The translations under genes were made by a program, and so were the position numbers. DNA of 64,000 bases, from assembly GCF_027595985.1 (NCBI RefSeq), contig NC_073304.1, positions 218,620,000 through 218,683,999 on the forward strand. The letters run 5' to 3'. This stretch comes from Sorex araneus. Taxonomy: Eukaryota; Chordata; Mammalia; Eulipotyphla; Soricidae. The notes under the pieces are model-generated. The model was not told where the DNA came from and did not search any database. It saw nothing but the letters and a program-made list of their open reading frames with translations. How positions within the stretch are numbered: position 1 is the stretch's first letter; each line of letters begins with the position of its first letter. Shown one piece after another: positions 1-11,753 of the stretch.

Positions 1-155
1 TTCCTGCCACAAAGGCAGGGTGGGTGTGGGGGGAGGGATACTGGAAACATTGGTGGAGAATGGGCACTGGTGGATGGGTACTCAATAATTGTATGACTGA
101 AACGTAATCACTAAAGTTTGTAAGTGTATAACTGTATCTCACTTTTAAAAAGCTT
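1..155 (+). mobile_element. L1 3' end, cut by the window edge
   Basis: Carries the phrase GGGCACTGGTGGATGGG followed by GTATGACTGAAAC and an A-rich end. This is the terminal 3' UTR block that recurs in many L1 copies in this window. Confidence 0.7.
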
Positions 156-175
156 TATGGAATATAGATTGTAGC

Positions 176-1076
176 TTAATAAAACTGAACACATACACAA
201 ACACAAACAAGAACAGACCAAAAAAATACGCCTTCCATATGCAGAGACTGTTTCTGTCTACTAGTGTATTCGCCTTTACTTCCCAAACCTCAATGATCAC
301 TTGCCCAAGTAAGACCTGCAGGCTGATTCTAAGTCACTCACTCTCTTTAAGCATCATGGTTTTGCTGGCAGAGGGAAGGTACAGGCAAGTCAGGGCTTGT
401 CTAAAGAAATCTGTCCTTTCATGTCCAGGGATGGGACCTGGACACATATAGGTCACATTGAGTAGAGAATTTAGTCACATATAGTAGAGAATTTTTTTAA
501 AAAGGGATCAAGAAAATGCAAGCCCTCAGGACATACTTTACATACCTCATACTATCCCCAAGAAAAAGCTTTCAATTCATATTTTCTCTTTCTCTTAACC
601 ACATCTTGTGAAGAAAATTAAAAATATGGACAAGTTCTGGGGACTGAGCCAACAGACAGTGGAAATTTTACCTTCCACACCATTCACAATCTTACCTTTC
701 ACACCATCCACAATCCCTGCAAAAAAGCTGTAAGTTTTCTGAGATGAAGATGAAGCATGAATGAAACCCAGATGTATTTGGAATTCTCTGGAGACCCTAC
801 TTAGATCCCAGCCAGGGAAGGGGATAATTGAGTGTCCCATGACCTCAGCACTGCTGATCTTTTGGGCCAAATAGTTCAGAACTAGCAGGATGGAGGGGAG
901 TTATTCTATCCATTATACATTCTGCAGTGTCTGTGGTCTCTAGTCACCAGAAGCAGCCTTGCCTAGCTGTGTTTTACAAAGCTAAAATGCATGGGAAAAT
1001 AGGTAAATGGCAAATTCAAGATGAATATATACAGGAATTGTCTATGATCAAAGTGAACAATAATAAAACATGATAT
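176..1076. other. Unassigned intergenic sequence
   Basis: AT-rich, with no coding pattern and no repeat I can name. The open frames here are short and show no family signature. Confidence 0.5.
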
Positions 1077-1323
1077 CGGGAGTGATAGCACAGTGGGTAG
1101 GGCATTTGCCTTGCACACATGGCTGACCTGGGTTCTATTCTTCCATCGCTCTCAGAGTCCGGCAAGCTACCAAGAGTATTCTGCCCACACGGCAGAGACT
1201 GACAAGCTACCTGTGGCATATGTGATATGCCAAAAACAGTAACAAAAAGTCTCACAATGGAGACATTACTGGTGCCCGCTCGAGCAAATCGATGAACAGC
1301 TGGATGACAGTGCTACAGTGCTA
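1077..1323 (+). mobile_element. SINE family B, full length
   Basis: A tRNA-like head with an A-box-like AGCACAGTGGG, then the CTCTCAGAG and CAAGCTACC middle, the ATGCCAAAAACAGTAAC block, and the tail GCTCGAGCAAATCGATGAAC that ends in GACAGTG repeats. No clear target-site duplication. Confidence 0.85.
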
Positions 1324-1337
1324 TCAAAATTCACAGG

Positions 1338-1454
1338 CTATTGCTAAAAGTAGGTAAAGAGATATACATGATACCTTTATAGTATCTGTACCACAAACCA
1401 TAATAACCAAAAGGGGAGAGAGAAAGAGAGCGAGAGAGAGAGAGCGAGAGAGAG

Positions 1455-1512
<58 letters not shown>

Positions 1513-1677
1513 TGAGGGTGGGAGAGGTGCAAGGAGGGAAATTAAGGACATCTATCAGATATCAGTTTTGGGAAATGGTGAAGAGACAGGGTGTTGGAAC
1601 ATTGCATGACTGAGACCCAATCATGGAAAACTTTGTAATTGTTTATCTTGTGGTGATTTAATTTAAAAGATTTTTTT
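1338..1677 (+). mobile_element. 5'-truncated L1 3' UTR with an internal (GA)n run
   Basis: Flanked by the 10-bp target-site duplication AATTCACAGG at 1328-1337 and 1678-1687. It holds a polypurine (GA)n stretch at about 1413-1510 and ends with the usual TTGGAACATTGCATGACTGA block. It landed just beside the tail of the SINE at 1077-1323. Confidence 0.8.
1413..1510 (+). repeat. (GA)n polypurine microsatellite
   Basis: Nearly pure GA with a few GC interruptions, inside the L1 3' UTR. The Ser-Leu repeat ORF on the opposite strand is only this microsatellite. Confidence 0.95.
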
Positions 1678-1687
1678 AATTCACAGG

Positions 1688-3340
1688 AAACAACAAAAGC
1701 AGTGTTGAGGGTAGGTAGAAATTTTAATTTGGAAGAAATAAACGTATCTCATAAGCATGGGGAAAATAGTTGAAATAATAAGAGAGAATACAAATCAAAA
1801 CTTCAATAAGGTTCCAATTTTATACCACTTTTGGAAAACAATTTAAGTCTCACCAATATCAAGAATAAGGGTGATGTGAACCCAGGGTGGTTCTTGCACA
1901 TTATGTGTGGAGAGGAGGTGAAATAAACTTATAAATGAATTTATAATTTTTTCTAAACATGCCGATTAACTTACTCCTCCAGCTTTGTTAATTATCTTAT
2001 TAAATTGTGAGGCTTCTTGGTGGAGAGTCTACTTCACTTTCAGTTTTTCTTTTGTCTATTAATGGACTCTGACCTGTGTTTAATCTATGCTTAACATACA
2101 GTCATGATCTCAGTTTCAGAAGTGTGGTCAAATCCTATGAAAAAGCAAATTCTTTGGACTGTTCTCCTTTACAACTAGCCAGTATCTCTGCAAATAATTA
2201 ATATCAACCATGTTTTGTTATTTCACCTCTGCCTAGCTCCTCCTATTTCATGATCACTTACTCATGAAGTCATCAGAATTATGGACCGTACATAAGATTT
2301 TGCTTTGCAGGGTTATTCCCCTTAAAGGTCTTGTGTATGGATGTCATTTCATCTTATCTCTCCTAACCTCACTCTGTGGGTGGGCATTTCAAGCTCAGAG
2401 ACCACATGATGCCAGTTTAGTAGTGAGGTTTCCCACACGTGAGACCTGCGCCCAGACCTTGTAGCTGCAGCCCCAGCCATCTTAAAAGAATTTGTTAACG
2501 ACTGAGCCATAGTACAATGAATAGTACACCTGCCTTTCTACTTCACAATTTGCAAATGTTTCTTGCCTAGTGTCATACAACTAATGACAGAATTGAGCCC
2601 AACATCTGATCCCTGACCTATGGCAATTTCACTTCTATGCTACCACCAATAGAAATTATTCTGAGTTTGGGGAAGGGAAACAATTTATGTTTTACTCACT
2701 CTGAAAATACTAATGCCTTACATAGTCAGGTCTCTTTTTCTACTTTCAACAGCAATTCCTGGCTCCATTTCCCACCCCACATACCCTCACCCCAACCCCA
2801 ATAGACCTAAAAACAATAGTAGTTGGCTTTGAGGAAGGTCTCAAGGAAATGGAGCAAGCTGTTCATGATCTCAGCTTTGGTCTTAACAACAAAGCAATTA
2901 ACTGTTCCATCAAATACTTAGAGCATCACAGTGTTCCTGGAACCATCAGAAACCCTGAGGAAGAGGTTCATCTGAAAAGTATTTTTTCTCAATGTTTTGA
3001 CAGTCATCAACTTGTTTCCCTCCTTCACCTATGCCAGATTGCGTTTTCTAAAGTCACAGCCAGTTACAACCTGCTTGCTCTTCAGAGACATAACAGGGGA
3101 ATCCCTCTGCCTTCAGTTCTCAGCACAGACTATGACTATTCTGACAAAGGATGGCAGAGGAAGGGAAGATGAGAAAGACATAATTTCTTCCTCACTCTCT
3201 GGCTCTTTCGCCAGTCACCAGGCTGAGAGAAAGCCAAGGTAGACCAGGCAGGAGAGATCGCCTGAAGGAGAACTCTGTGTCTTCTCTCCTGGTTGACAGC
3301 CAACAGGAGCTGCAGGACAGGAAGGAAGCCTTAGGAAAGT
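1688..3340. other. Unassigned intergenic sequence with a possible MIR fragment
   Basis: Mostly unique AT-rich sequence. Around 2555-2615, CATACAACTAATGACAGA followed by a GAATTGAGCCC phrase resembles the 3' half of a MIR element. A 107-codon frame at 2849-3172 has no family signature. Confidence 0.4.
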
Positions 3341-3350
3341 TCAGCTCCGT

Positions 3351-3425
3351 GGGGGCCAGAGTGATAGCACTTGCCTTGCAAGCAGTAGGACCAGGTTTGA
3401 CCCCAGAATCCCAGCCTGTAGGATA
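3351..3425 (+). mobile_element. SINE family A, diverged fragment
   Basis: GGGGGCCAGAGTGATAGCA with CTTGCCTTGCAAGCAG is the tRNA-like head; the remainder is decayed. Confidence 0.6.
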
Positions 3426-3487
3426 ACATTGAGTTTGTCCTTTTAGCCTTGACAAAGAGCAAGGAACTTAGTTTACCTTAAAGCAGT

Positions 3488-4200
3488 GTCCTTTCTGTAT
3501 GGACACAGGAAGACAGTTAATATTATACTTTGTAACTTGGGAGTTGATTGACTCCAACAATATTTACTCCTGGGCATCTGCTTTTTCGACTCAGTTGCCC
3601 TTAGTTCCTAGCACCCCAAAAGCAGGGTCCCGACGAGGGACAAAATGGACCCAAGACAAGCTGTCAGCTTCCCTGGCATCAAAATGGGACAGGCCAAAGC
3701 GCCACAATAATCAACTATAAGTTGAGAGCATGGTCATAGACAAATGCTGTCATGATCCAAAAGTAATGACAAGACTAGGACCCTGGTGGGGTTAGGAAGA
3801 CTAACCTGACCTGAAGAGTGTGATCTAGAAAATATAGTGAGATGTCCTCAGGAAGAACCAAACTTTAAGTCTGATATATCTCTTACTGTGCTCATACATA
3901 ATGACATTGCTAGAAATATTAGAAGTAGATTTACTACAACTATTTAAGTGGATTACTAGCTGAGGAAAGAAGAAAGAAACACACCCTGGATGGGATCCCA
4001 CCCTTAAGCAGATCTCCTAGTAATCTGGAGTAATCTCTTTAGATGAGATTTTGTTAATCTCCTGGAGGAGTGGTCTTACCCCTCTTTGTTTATTTGTTAA
4101 TGTTCAACTGACCATTGTGTCACCACCCTATGTGACTGCTATATAAACTAAAACTGTAAGAGAAGTAGAGGGAGAAGACACAGAAGCAGAGCACAAGGCA
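3488..4200 (+). mobile_element. LTR-like segment, plus-strand copy
   Basis: Matches, on the opposite strand, the 53018-54171 insertion over several hundred bases, including GACACAGGAAGACAG at the left and a TATA box near 4139-4146 (CTATATAAAC). The following 350 bases are purine-rich (AGAGTCAGAGTCAG) and end in a (GA)n run, unlike the second copy. I read it as the U3 part of a solo LTR of an endogenous retrovirus; exact ends and target-site duplication are not clear. Confidence 0.6.
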
Positions 4201-4553
4201 AAAGAGAATCAGGGAGTCTTCGGAGCCAGAAGCAGGGGAAAGAAAGAGCACAATGCGAATGCGAGTGAGAGTCAGAGTCAGAATTAAGAGTCAGAAGTAA
4301 GGGTCAGAGTCAGAAGCAAGAGACAGAGTCAGAAATGAGAGCAAGAAGGGCTCTAGAGAGAGAAACAGAAGGGCTCCGGAGAGAGAGATTGGAAGAAGAG
4401 AGATCAGAAGAGACCAGAGGAGAGACAATAGAGACAGAGTCAGAGATAGAGAGACAGACAGAAGAGAGCACAGCGGCACACACAGAAGCAGAGTACAAGG
4501 AGGAACCGTCCCAATCCAGTTCATACACAGAAGCTTGAGAGCACTGAACACAA

Positions 4554-4602
<49 letters not shown>
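4554..4602 (+). repeat. (GA)n microsatellite
   Basis: An uninterrupted AG dinucleotide run after the purine-rich tract. Confidence 0.95.
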
Positions 4603-4604
<2 letters not shown>

Positions 4605-4675
4605 AGCCCTAAGAGCCCAGGAACACACATCATCACACTCCTTCTGCGTGCACCTTTGTATTTTTTACACCAGCC

Positions 4676-4748
4676 CACCAGGAGTGATTCCTGAGTACAG
4701 AGAGGATCAAGCCCAGAGCACAGCTGGGTGTGCCCCCCAAACAAAAAC
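4676..4748 (+). mobile_element. SINE family A, 3' half
   Basis: CCAGGAGTGATTCCTGAG, then CAGCTGGGTGTG and CCCAAACAAAAAC, is the 3' half of family A without its head. Confidence 0.7.
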
Positions 4749-4749
4749 T

Positions 4750-5455
4750 AACCACAGAAAAGAATCCAGCTCCACCATGGATTCTTCTAAGGCCTCAGCT
4801 GTTATCTGAATTCATGATCCATCCGTAGAATATAAGAATACAATGGACAATTGCTTTTTGCATCTGTTGTTTATTGGGAGCAATTAGCAATGCAACTTTA
4901 GTCATTTATCCCCCAAAAGAAAAGACAGAAAACACCCACCAAACTCCACAGGGCACATTTGCCTTTGAATTCTGGATCCATTTGGCTTTCTAATCAAGCT
5001 TCACAGGGGAATAAGTTCCTTGCAGAATCCTCAGGATGTAAATTAGCAAGCAATGGACTTACAACCTTCTATGCACTCTGACTTTCAGATTTTGAGAGGC
5101 AAAGAGGAAGTTAAAGAGATTCAACATGGAAGTGCTAGCAGCAAACAGGACTTGATGGGGAAAGAACAAGAAAAAAGAAACCCATGTCTTTCAGAAGCCG
5201 TGGTATATATAATAGCTATTTATTTCTTCCCTCACTTAGGGAGCCAAATTTTCAGAGGAAAAACTGAACAAATAGGAGGATATTTAGGTGTTTGCTGGGA
5301 AATGAGCTGCTTGTAATCATGAGGGGAAAGAAAACGTGCAGCAGTTGGATTTCCCTGAAATCTTAGAAATCCTATGAGAACAGAGGGAGTCATGAAGAGA
5401 CCAGCAGACTCTCTTCCTTGCTCAGTATCTGATGCCCTGAGCATGATGGAGGGAG
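4750..5455. other. Unassigned intergenic sequence
   Basis: Nothing recognised; only short open frames. Confidence 0.4.
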
Positions 5456-5570
5456 TGCCGTATTCGATATGCCAAAAACAGTAACAAACAGTAACAAACA
5501 AAAACAATAGAGACGTTACTGGTGCCCACTCGAGCAAATCGATGAGCAACAGGATGACAGTGATACAGTT
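5456..5570 (+). mobile_element. SINE family B, 3' part only
   Basis: Starts at the GTATTCGATATGCC block and runs through the CTCGAGCAAATCGATGAGC tail to GACAGTGATACAG. The head is missing, as in a 5'-truncated insertion. Confidence 0.85.
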
Positions 5571-5572
5571 AT

Positions 5573-7135
5573 GTAAATAGCATTTAAGTATTACACCATC
5601 ATTTCAGGTTGAGACAATACATAGATTTGGTAAAAACAGGACTGGGAGTCAAACTTTCCCCGATTGTAGTGCTGTACTGGTACAAGCCACTTACGAACAG
5701 AGAGAGAGAGAGCTAAGAATAGGATAATGAGCTTATTAGAAGCTCAGCGCTGAGGACCCCAAGTCAGAAGAGAAAGTGACTTGGAGCCCTGTTCACTGAG
5801 AGGGTCTCTCTTTTATGCTCTAAAGGTGGGCTACAATCTGCGTACATTCTTATCAGTGAAACAGGGAATACAGAGGTGATAACTAAAAGAAAAACAATCG
5901 ATACATCATTCCCACATGGTAGGACCTTAGGTGCTCCAAAGAAAAACACTCAGTATCAGTATCTCTTGCCCATTTGGTGCAGCCTTCAGGTACCATCTCC
6001 TGTGCACTCCCATAAATCTATTGGGGCCCAGTGAACTCCCATCAATCTGATGGGCTGGTGGGTCCTTACTGGGTTAATTGGAGTCATAAAAGGAATGCTT
6101 CTTTCTCCCTTCTCTTGTTTAACTTAGGGAATCAGTTTCAATTTCCCAGTCCCCAACACATTTTCTTAATTCTTATTAGTTTCATAATTCTCATTACATA
6201 CAGCTTCTTATGTGTCATTACAGTAGCAATGCACAAAAAAAAAAAGACAAAGAAAACTGTCCTTCCCTGGGAGCCAATTTTTCTGTTTTTCTTCATTATG
6301 GATCTGACTCCACCATCTACAGAAACTGCTTCCTCCCTGGGTCTCCTGTAGGTCTTGCTGCAGTTAGTCCACAGCTTCTACAGAGAATTTTCCAATTTGA
6401 ATTTTCTATTTGTTTCTTTTCTGTCACCTTATCATTTCTAACTCATAGTCTAGCAAGGTTTTATTTATACCCATTTTATGGTGCGTAGAAGAAGCTAGTA
6501 AAGGGAAGTAACTTGTTCGAAGTTGCACCCTTAGCCAGCAACTTAACTGGTTTCAAATACTGGATTGTATTGGAAACAACCCAGGCTCTGCTCTCTGCTC
6601 CACTGGACAGCAAAGAGACCATACATAGTTGAAGCCTTGAACATAAAAGCAAATCACTTGGCTTTCATACTTTTTCACATTGCTTTTTTATCAATGGATG
6701 GGATGAGGGCTGCGGACAGGGACTCAGAGTTAAATTAGTGATCACCACTTGGAGATACTTGCTTGAGTGGAATTGCCTTGGAGAGAGAAAAAAACTCAAG
6801 ATGTTAAAATGGTTCTTGATTTCAATAGTTTTTTTGAGTAGTTACTACATGTTAAGATATGTGCCAATTCCAGGGACTATGGAAGTAGAAGAATGAGACA
6901 TAGAAGATTAAAGAATAATCTATAATTCAATAATCAATAAGTCCCCACCCTTATTGAACTTCCACTGGAAATCAAACAGGAAAATCCAAGATTTGTACTT
7001 GCACAACCAAAGCAGAGATGATAAACCTATATCACTAATGACACAATAACAATCATTCAAGGGGGTTATGGGAATCTATTAAAGATTATATTAAGTGGCC
7101 AACCCACTAAGGGAAGGAAGAAAAATAATTCCATA
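5573..7135. other. Unassigned sequence with a probable MIR fragment
   Basis: About 6465-6600 resembles MIR (GGGAAGTAACTTGTTCG, then GTTGCACCC). A 60-bp block at 6731-6790 recurs at 7827-7886. A segment near 5690-6020 has a purine-rich start but cannot be assigned. Confidence 0.4.
6731..6790. repeat. Direct repeat, copy 1 (pair at 7827-7886)
   Basis: Shares TTAGTGATCACCACTTGG and ATACTTGCTTGAGTGGAATT with the second copy, with only a few mismatches over about 60 bases. Confidence 0.85.
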
Positions 7136-7138
7136 CCA

Positions 7139-7268
7139 TGGGCCAGAGAAATGACTCAAAGGGTGCAGGACATGTTTTGCATGCAGAAGCTCCAGGTTCA
7201 AATTCCAGCAAAGTAAAGCTGGACCCTCACCCAATACTGCCTGTGGGACCCAAAACACAGAAAAAGTT
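7139..7268 (+). mobile_element. Old tRNA-derived SINE, diverged
   Basis: GGGCCAGAGAAATGACTCAA, CAGGTTCAAATTCCAGC (B-box-like) and GGGACCCAAAACACAG keep the order of a family A type SINE, but it is heavily decayed. Confidence 0.55.
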
Positions 7269-8820
7269 TCTAGACCAGATCCATGAATCAACATATTAAG
7301 TATAATAATCATAGTGATAGTGAATGCATTGGGGTAAAAAAAGTTCCCTTACCATGTGTGTGCATAACAATAAAAGTTGTTGGAAAAGTCTCAAGTTGTT
7401 TTCCAAAAAGTTTGCAGTTACTAGTAACAGAACATGAATGATGTGAATAATTCTCTATATCATTTCAATCCCCATGACCCAACCTTTTCTGTCTTTCTCT
7501 GCAATGAACCACAGGTTGATGAACGAAGAAGGGGAGATGGAGAGATGAGCTTTCACTGTATCACTGTATCACTGTCATCACTGTATGGACATATTTAGAC
7601 TTCCTGGCAAAACACAAAAAAATTATGAACTGAAAATACAGATCACAAAACAGGCACTGGGCGAGGAAAAATCATGATAAGAGAACCGTCTCTCTAGGCA
7701 TTTCATAGGGGATTTCAGTATGACAAAAACAGAACAGAAAGTTCTAAGTACCTAGGTATACCACTCTGTGCTTGAAATAACAATGAGAACCTGGTAAGAC
7801 AAGAAAAGAATGATAAAAAAAATCATAAAATTAGTGATCACCACTTGGAAATACTTGCTTGAGTGGAATTACCTTGGAGGGAGAAAAGAAAAATAGGTAG
7901 CTGCTTAATGGGTAAAAGTTTAAGATCCGGGCGAAGGATAACAATGTTGCGATCTCAGAGAATTAACAAGGGAGGGAAGTGTTCAGCAGTGCCATTCTGA
8001 AGGGACAGGCAGAGGTGTTTCTTGGAGAGAACTGCTCAGGACTCCTGAAATGAGTGTCACCCAGAATCTGGAGCAATTCTTTAAAGAAGGTTCCAAGGAT
8101 GCAACAGACCATGAGGGTGTACAGATTTTCAGTAATGAGAACTCTGAGCATTGGAACCACTTAGCAGGAAGTTTCTCAGGATTCTTCCCATGCCTGAAAT
8201 ACTTTGAGATTCCTTCACACTTTGCTTTGCCCCCTCATTACTTGACTACTGACTGCTCAGTAACATGTTATTATTCTCTGAAGTCTTTGAGCATGTAAAT
8301 TTATAACGCTTTCAAGAAAACATGCACACGGTCATAATAACTGGTATTCTCTGACAGAGAAAAAAACAAATAAGGCTGTCTTCCCCAGGTCATTTGGGGT
8401 CACAGCACAGCCTTGATAAAGGCATCAAAGATGGTCCAGAGTCTGGCTGCTATTTACAGACCAATCGTACAGCCACCATTAGGAGCAAACTTACGTGAGA
8501 CAAGGCCATAAAAGTAGGATGCTTGTTTATGGATGCACAGAATTCACAGAACTTCTCAACCACCACAGGAACAAGGAACCTGGTCCTGCTAAAGGTCCTG
8601 CTATTTGATGTGTTCGTGCCTCAGTTCAGCTCAACTGTGAAACTTGACAAGTTTGAGCTCTGCAACTTATCATCCCTGAGAGATGCTTGGTTGACATTGC
8701 CAGTGTTTGCCTCTGTGCTCTTCTTCACTCGCAATTCCATGCTTGACCAGCTTCTTTATTTAATGTTCACACTTCTTATATCTCTCATTAGATCTGAATT
8801 CATTCTTCAGACTTTGAAAA
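7269..8820. other. Unassigned intergenic sequence
   Basis: Unique sequence apart from a short remnant of a reversed SINE B tail at 7555-7582 (TGTATCACTGTATCACTG) and the second direct-repeat copy at 7827-7886. Confidence 0.4.
7827..7886. repeat. Direct repeat, copy 2 (pair at 6731-6790)
   Basis: Second copy of the 60-bp block, 1.1 kb downstream in the same orientation. Confidence 0.85.
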
Positions 8821-8945
8821 TGTACACTGGTAGGAGGGATGAGTGTTGGAACATTGTATGACTGAAACTTGATCATGAACATCTTTGTCTCACAGTGATT
8901 CAATTAAAAAATTTTAATAAAAATAAATAAATAAATAGACAAATT
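8821..8945 (+). mobile_element. L1 3' end
   Basis: GTTGGAACATTGTATGACTG, then CTCACAGTGATTCAATTAAA and an A-rich (AAAT)n tail: the common terminal L1 block. Confidence 0.75.
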
Positions 8946-8982
8946 TTAAAAAGAAAACATTCTTACATTCTTCCTTCTAGGG

Positions 8983-9104
8983 TGGCAAGCTAGCTACCTA
9001 AGGTGTATTTGACATGCCAAAAAAACAGTAACAACAAGTCTCACAAGGAAGATGTTACTGGTGCCCGTCGAGCAAATCGACGAGCAACGGGATGACAGTG
9101 ATAC
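8983..9104 (+). mobile_element. SINE family B, 3' part only
   Basis: CATGCCAAAAAAACAGTAAC through GATGTTACTGGTGCCCG and GCAACGGGATGACAGTGA; 5'-truncated. Confidence 0.82.
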
Positions 9105-9105
9105 A

Positions 9106-10380
9106 CATAATTTGACTTGGGTTCTCTTATTTTGGGATGGGAGTAAGTAGGGAACTCCCAAATGATGCTCAGGAGACCCTTGGGCCTCACTGGTGATTCT
9201 CTATCACCAACTAGTTGTTTCAAAACTAGTATCTAAAGATGTTCAGATCATGTGATACTGGAAACCCTCAGGGATGCACCCAGCGATGCTTTGGAGCTGT
9301 GTGTTGCCCTAACTACTGTACTATCTCCTAACTTATGGTTCTTCTATTTCAAGCAAATTCTGAGACTTTGATGATATCTCCCTTTGGTCCCCATTGCCCT
9401 GTATCCACATTCAAACCACTGAACGTTCTTGACGAAATATATATTTGGGCTCATTTCTACCATGAAAGCTATTGACTATTCACAGTATTTCTCACTGTAG
9501 CCAGGACAACTTGCTTTTCTTTCTTTTTCAAAAATATTTTTAACACAATTCTCCATGATCTGAATAGCCATCAAAATGTCCCGTGCAATTTAGGTTTGTA
9601 TGTATTGGCTCATCAGATTATAATCTAACCTCTCCAGTTTGTCATGAGTAAACCAACATTATATTCATACCCTCCCTCCAGTGGGTTATGCTAGTGATCA
9701 CACTATCACTAAATTACTCTACTTACTACTTTGATCAAATGTTAAAGACACCCCTAGGTTAGGAGTGTTAGAGCAATGAAACATAATGATAGAAGGAACA
9801 AGGGTCAATGTCAGACCTTGTTTTCTCCATTCAGCTCTTTCATAAATGAAAACCTTCTCCCTAGAGACCCCCTTTGACATCTCTTCCATAGTTTATAGTT
9901 CAAAAAATGCATCTAGTGATTTTTCATATGTTTGCCCTTGAAACAAGAATGAATGTTAGATGTCACACACAGACTCTGGAATAGTTGTCATTTTATTTAA
10001 GGGGAATGGAAAAATTTTGAGAAAGGAAAATAATCACAAAAGAAATGTGCAGTCTCAGATGTAATTTACCTAAAAGTAAGGGATTAAGACTCAAATAAAA
10101 TTACCGCTACGAGCTAAATTAAATATAGATGTCATGGTAAAATAGCCTTCTTCAAATAGAGAAATTAAGAATATGATGACAACGTGTTCATGACATTGAC
10201 CAGAGAAGAGTCACAGCACTCCAGTCTCTTTATGTGGCCCTCCTCAGGGACTTCTAGGGCCTTAGCAAATGACAGTCCTTCAATCTGTCTATGAGAACCA
10301 CAATCTTAAGGTCAATTGTTCAGACCCTCGTCATGACAGCTACCCAATATTTCCACATTAACACGCCTCCTCAATGCTTC
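9106..10380. other. Unassigned intergenic sequence
   Basis: AT-rich unique sequence. Near 9250-9310 a few phrases recall a decayed reversed SINE A, but the match is too weak to call. Confidence 0.4.
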
Positions 10381-10395
10381 AAAATTCTTGTTTCA

Positions 10396-10574
10396 GGGGC
10401 TGGAGCGATAGCACAGTGGGTAGGGCATTTACCTTGCACGCGGCCGACCCAGGTTCGATTCCCGGCATCCCATATGGTCCCCCAGCACTGCCAGGAGTAA
10501 TTCCTGAGTGCAGAGCCAGGAGTAACCCCTGTGCACTGCTGGGTGTAACTCAAAAAGCTAAAATAAAATAAAAT
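10396..10574 (+). mobile_element. SINE family A, full length with TSD
   Basis: Bounded by the 15-bp duplication AAAATTCTTGTTTCA at 10381-10395 and 10575-10589. Intact tRNA-like head with B box GGTTCGATTCC, then CATCCCATATGGTCCCC, and an AAAT-rich tail. The A-rich tail and long duplication are typical of L1-driven integration. Confidence 0.95.
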
Positions 10575-10759
10575 AAAATTCTTGTTTCATTTTTTTCTAA
10601 CTTTGATGATAAATGCAAAAGGTTTTTCTGGTTAGAGTAGCACCTAAAAATTATGTTTATGATAACGTAATAGAAATTATTATGCTTATCTACTAATATT
10701 TATCTAAAAACACTGATATGACTGATATGAGACCTGAATTCTTTATAACCTTCTTTTTA

Positions 10760-10953
10760 TTTTTTTTTATTTTTATTTATTTATTTTTTGCTTTTTGGGT
10801 CACACCTGGCGATACACAGGGGTTACTCCTGGCTCTGCACTCAGGAATTACCCCTGGCCATGCTCAGGGGACCATATGGGATGCTGGGATTTGAACCCGG
10901 GTCGGCCGCGTGCAAGGCAAACGCCCTACCCGCTGTGCTATCTCTCCAGCCTC
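10760..10953 (-). mobile_element. SINE family A, full length with TSD
   Basis: Reverse orientation, bounded by the 16-bp duplication TATAACCTTCTTTTTA at 10744-10759 and 10954-10969. The T-rich left end is the complement of its A-rich tail. Confidence 0.95.
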
Positions 10954-10969
10954 TATAACCTTCTTTTTA

Positions 10970-11475
10970 GAAAGCATTTTGCACATTTAGAAAATACTTC
11001 CAGTCTCACTCCAATAGCTTGTGACCAAAGACTACAATTACCACCTTGTTGAAAAGAGGAGGTTATCTGAGGATGACTGCAACATAGGGCAAAATACTGA
11101 GTCAAGTTTTGTGTACTCAGGGCTCCTATAAGTCCACATTTTTAAAAATTATTTATTTTAATGTAGACAAAAGCCACATCTGTTGATACAATTCTAAAGT
11201 TCAAATTGATTTGATTTTTTAAAACTCCAATATTAAAATCAATAAGTATAAAACCAATATATTTTAATGTGAAAATTGTTATATCTGATTATGGAATTGT
11301 TAAGTTCACATCTAATAATTTATTAGATGGTTTATTTTTAGTTGAGCCTTCTGTGTTACTATTTTTGCTTATTGAGTTCATTTGGCTTCTATGTTACTCC
11401 CCATCTAATTTGGTATGCTCCAACTGAAATTTCAATATTGAGGAGTTAGGAGGTGTCCAGAGACTTAAGGATCTA
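10970..11475. other. Unassigned AT-rich intergenic sequence
   Basis: No repeat or coding pattern recognised. Confidence 0.4.
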
Positions 11476-11487
11476 TGATCTGGGCCA

Positions 11488-11741
11488 GGGCTGGTGCTAC
11501 AGCGGGTAGGACGTTTGCCTTGCACTCGGCCAACCTGGGTTCGATTCCTTCGCCCCTCTTGGAGAGCCCAACAAGCTACTGAGAGTATCCTGCCTGCATG
11601 GCAGAGCCTGGAAAACTACCCGTGGCTCATTCAATATGCCCAAAACAGTAACAGCAAGTCTCACAATGGAGACGTTACTGGTGCCCGCTCCATCAAATCA
11701 ATGAGCAACGAGATGACAGTGATGCAATGACAGTGATACAG
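11488..11741 (+). mobile_element. SINE family B, full length with TSD
   Basis: The 12-bp duplication TGATCTGGGCCA lies at 11476-11487 and 11742-11753. It has a tRNA-like head, CTCTTGGAGAGCCC, AGTCTCACAATGGAGACG and a GACAGTGAT tail with no poly-A, which fits RTE-driven rather than L1-driven insertion. Confidence 0.93.
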
Positions 11742-11753
11742 TGATCTGGGCCA

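Noticed and set aside
4310-4744. 144-codon Ser/Leu-rich frame, and a similar one at 1324-1551
   Set aside because: Translated (GA)n microsatellites and purine-rich tract.
10396-10470. tRNA gene candidates (A and B boxes) in many places
   Set aside because: All are heads of SINEs followed by SINE bodies. No isolated, well-folded tRNA with normal arms was seen.
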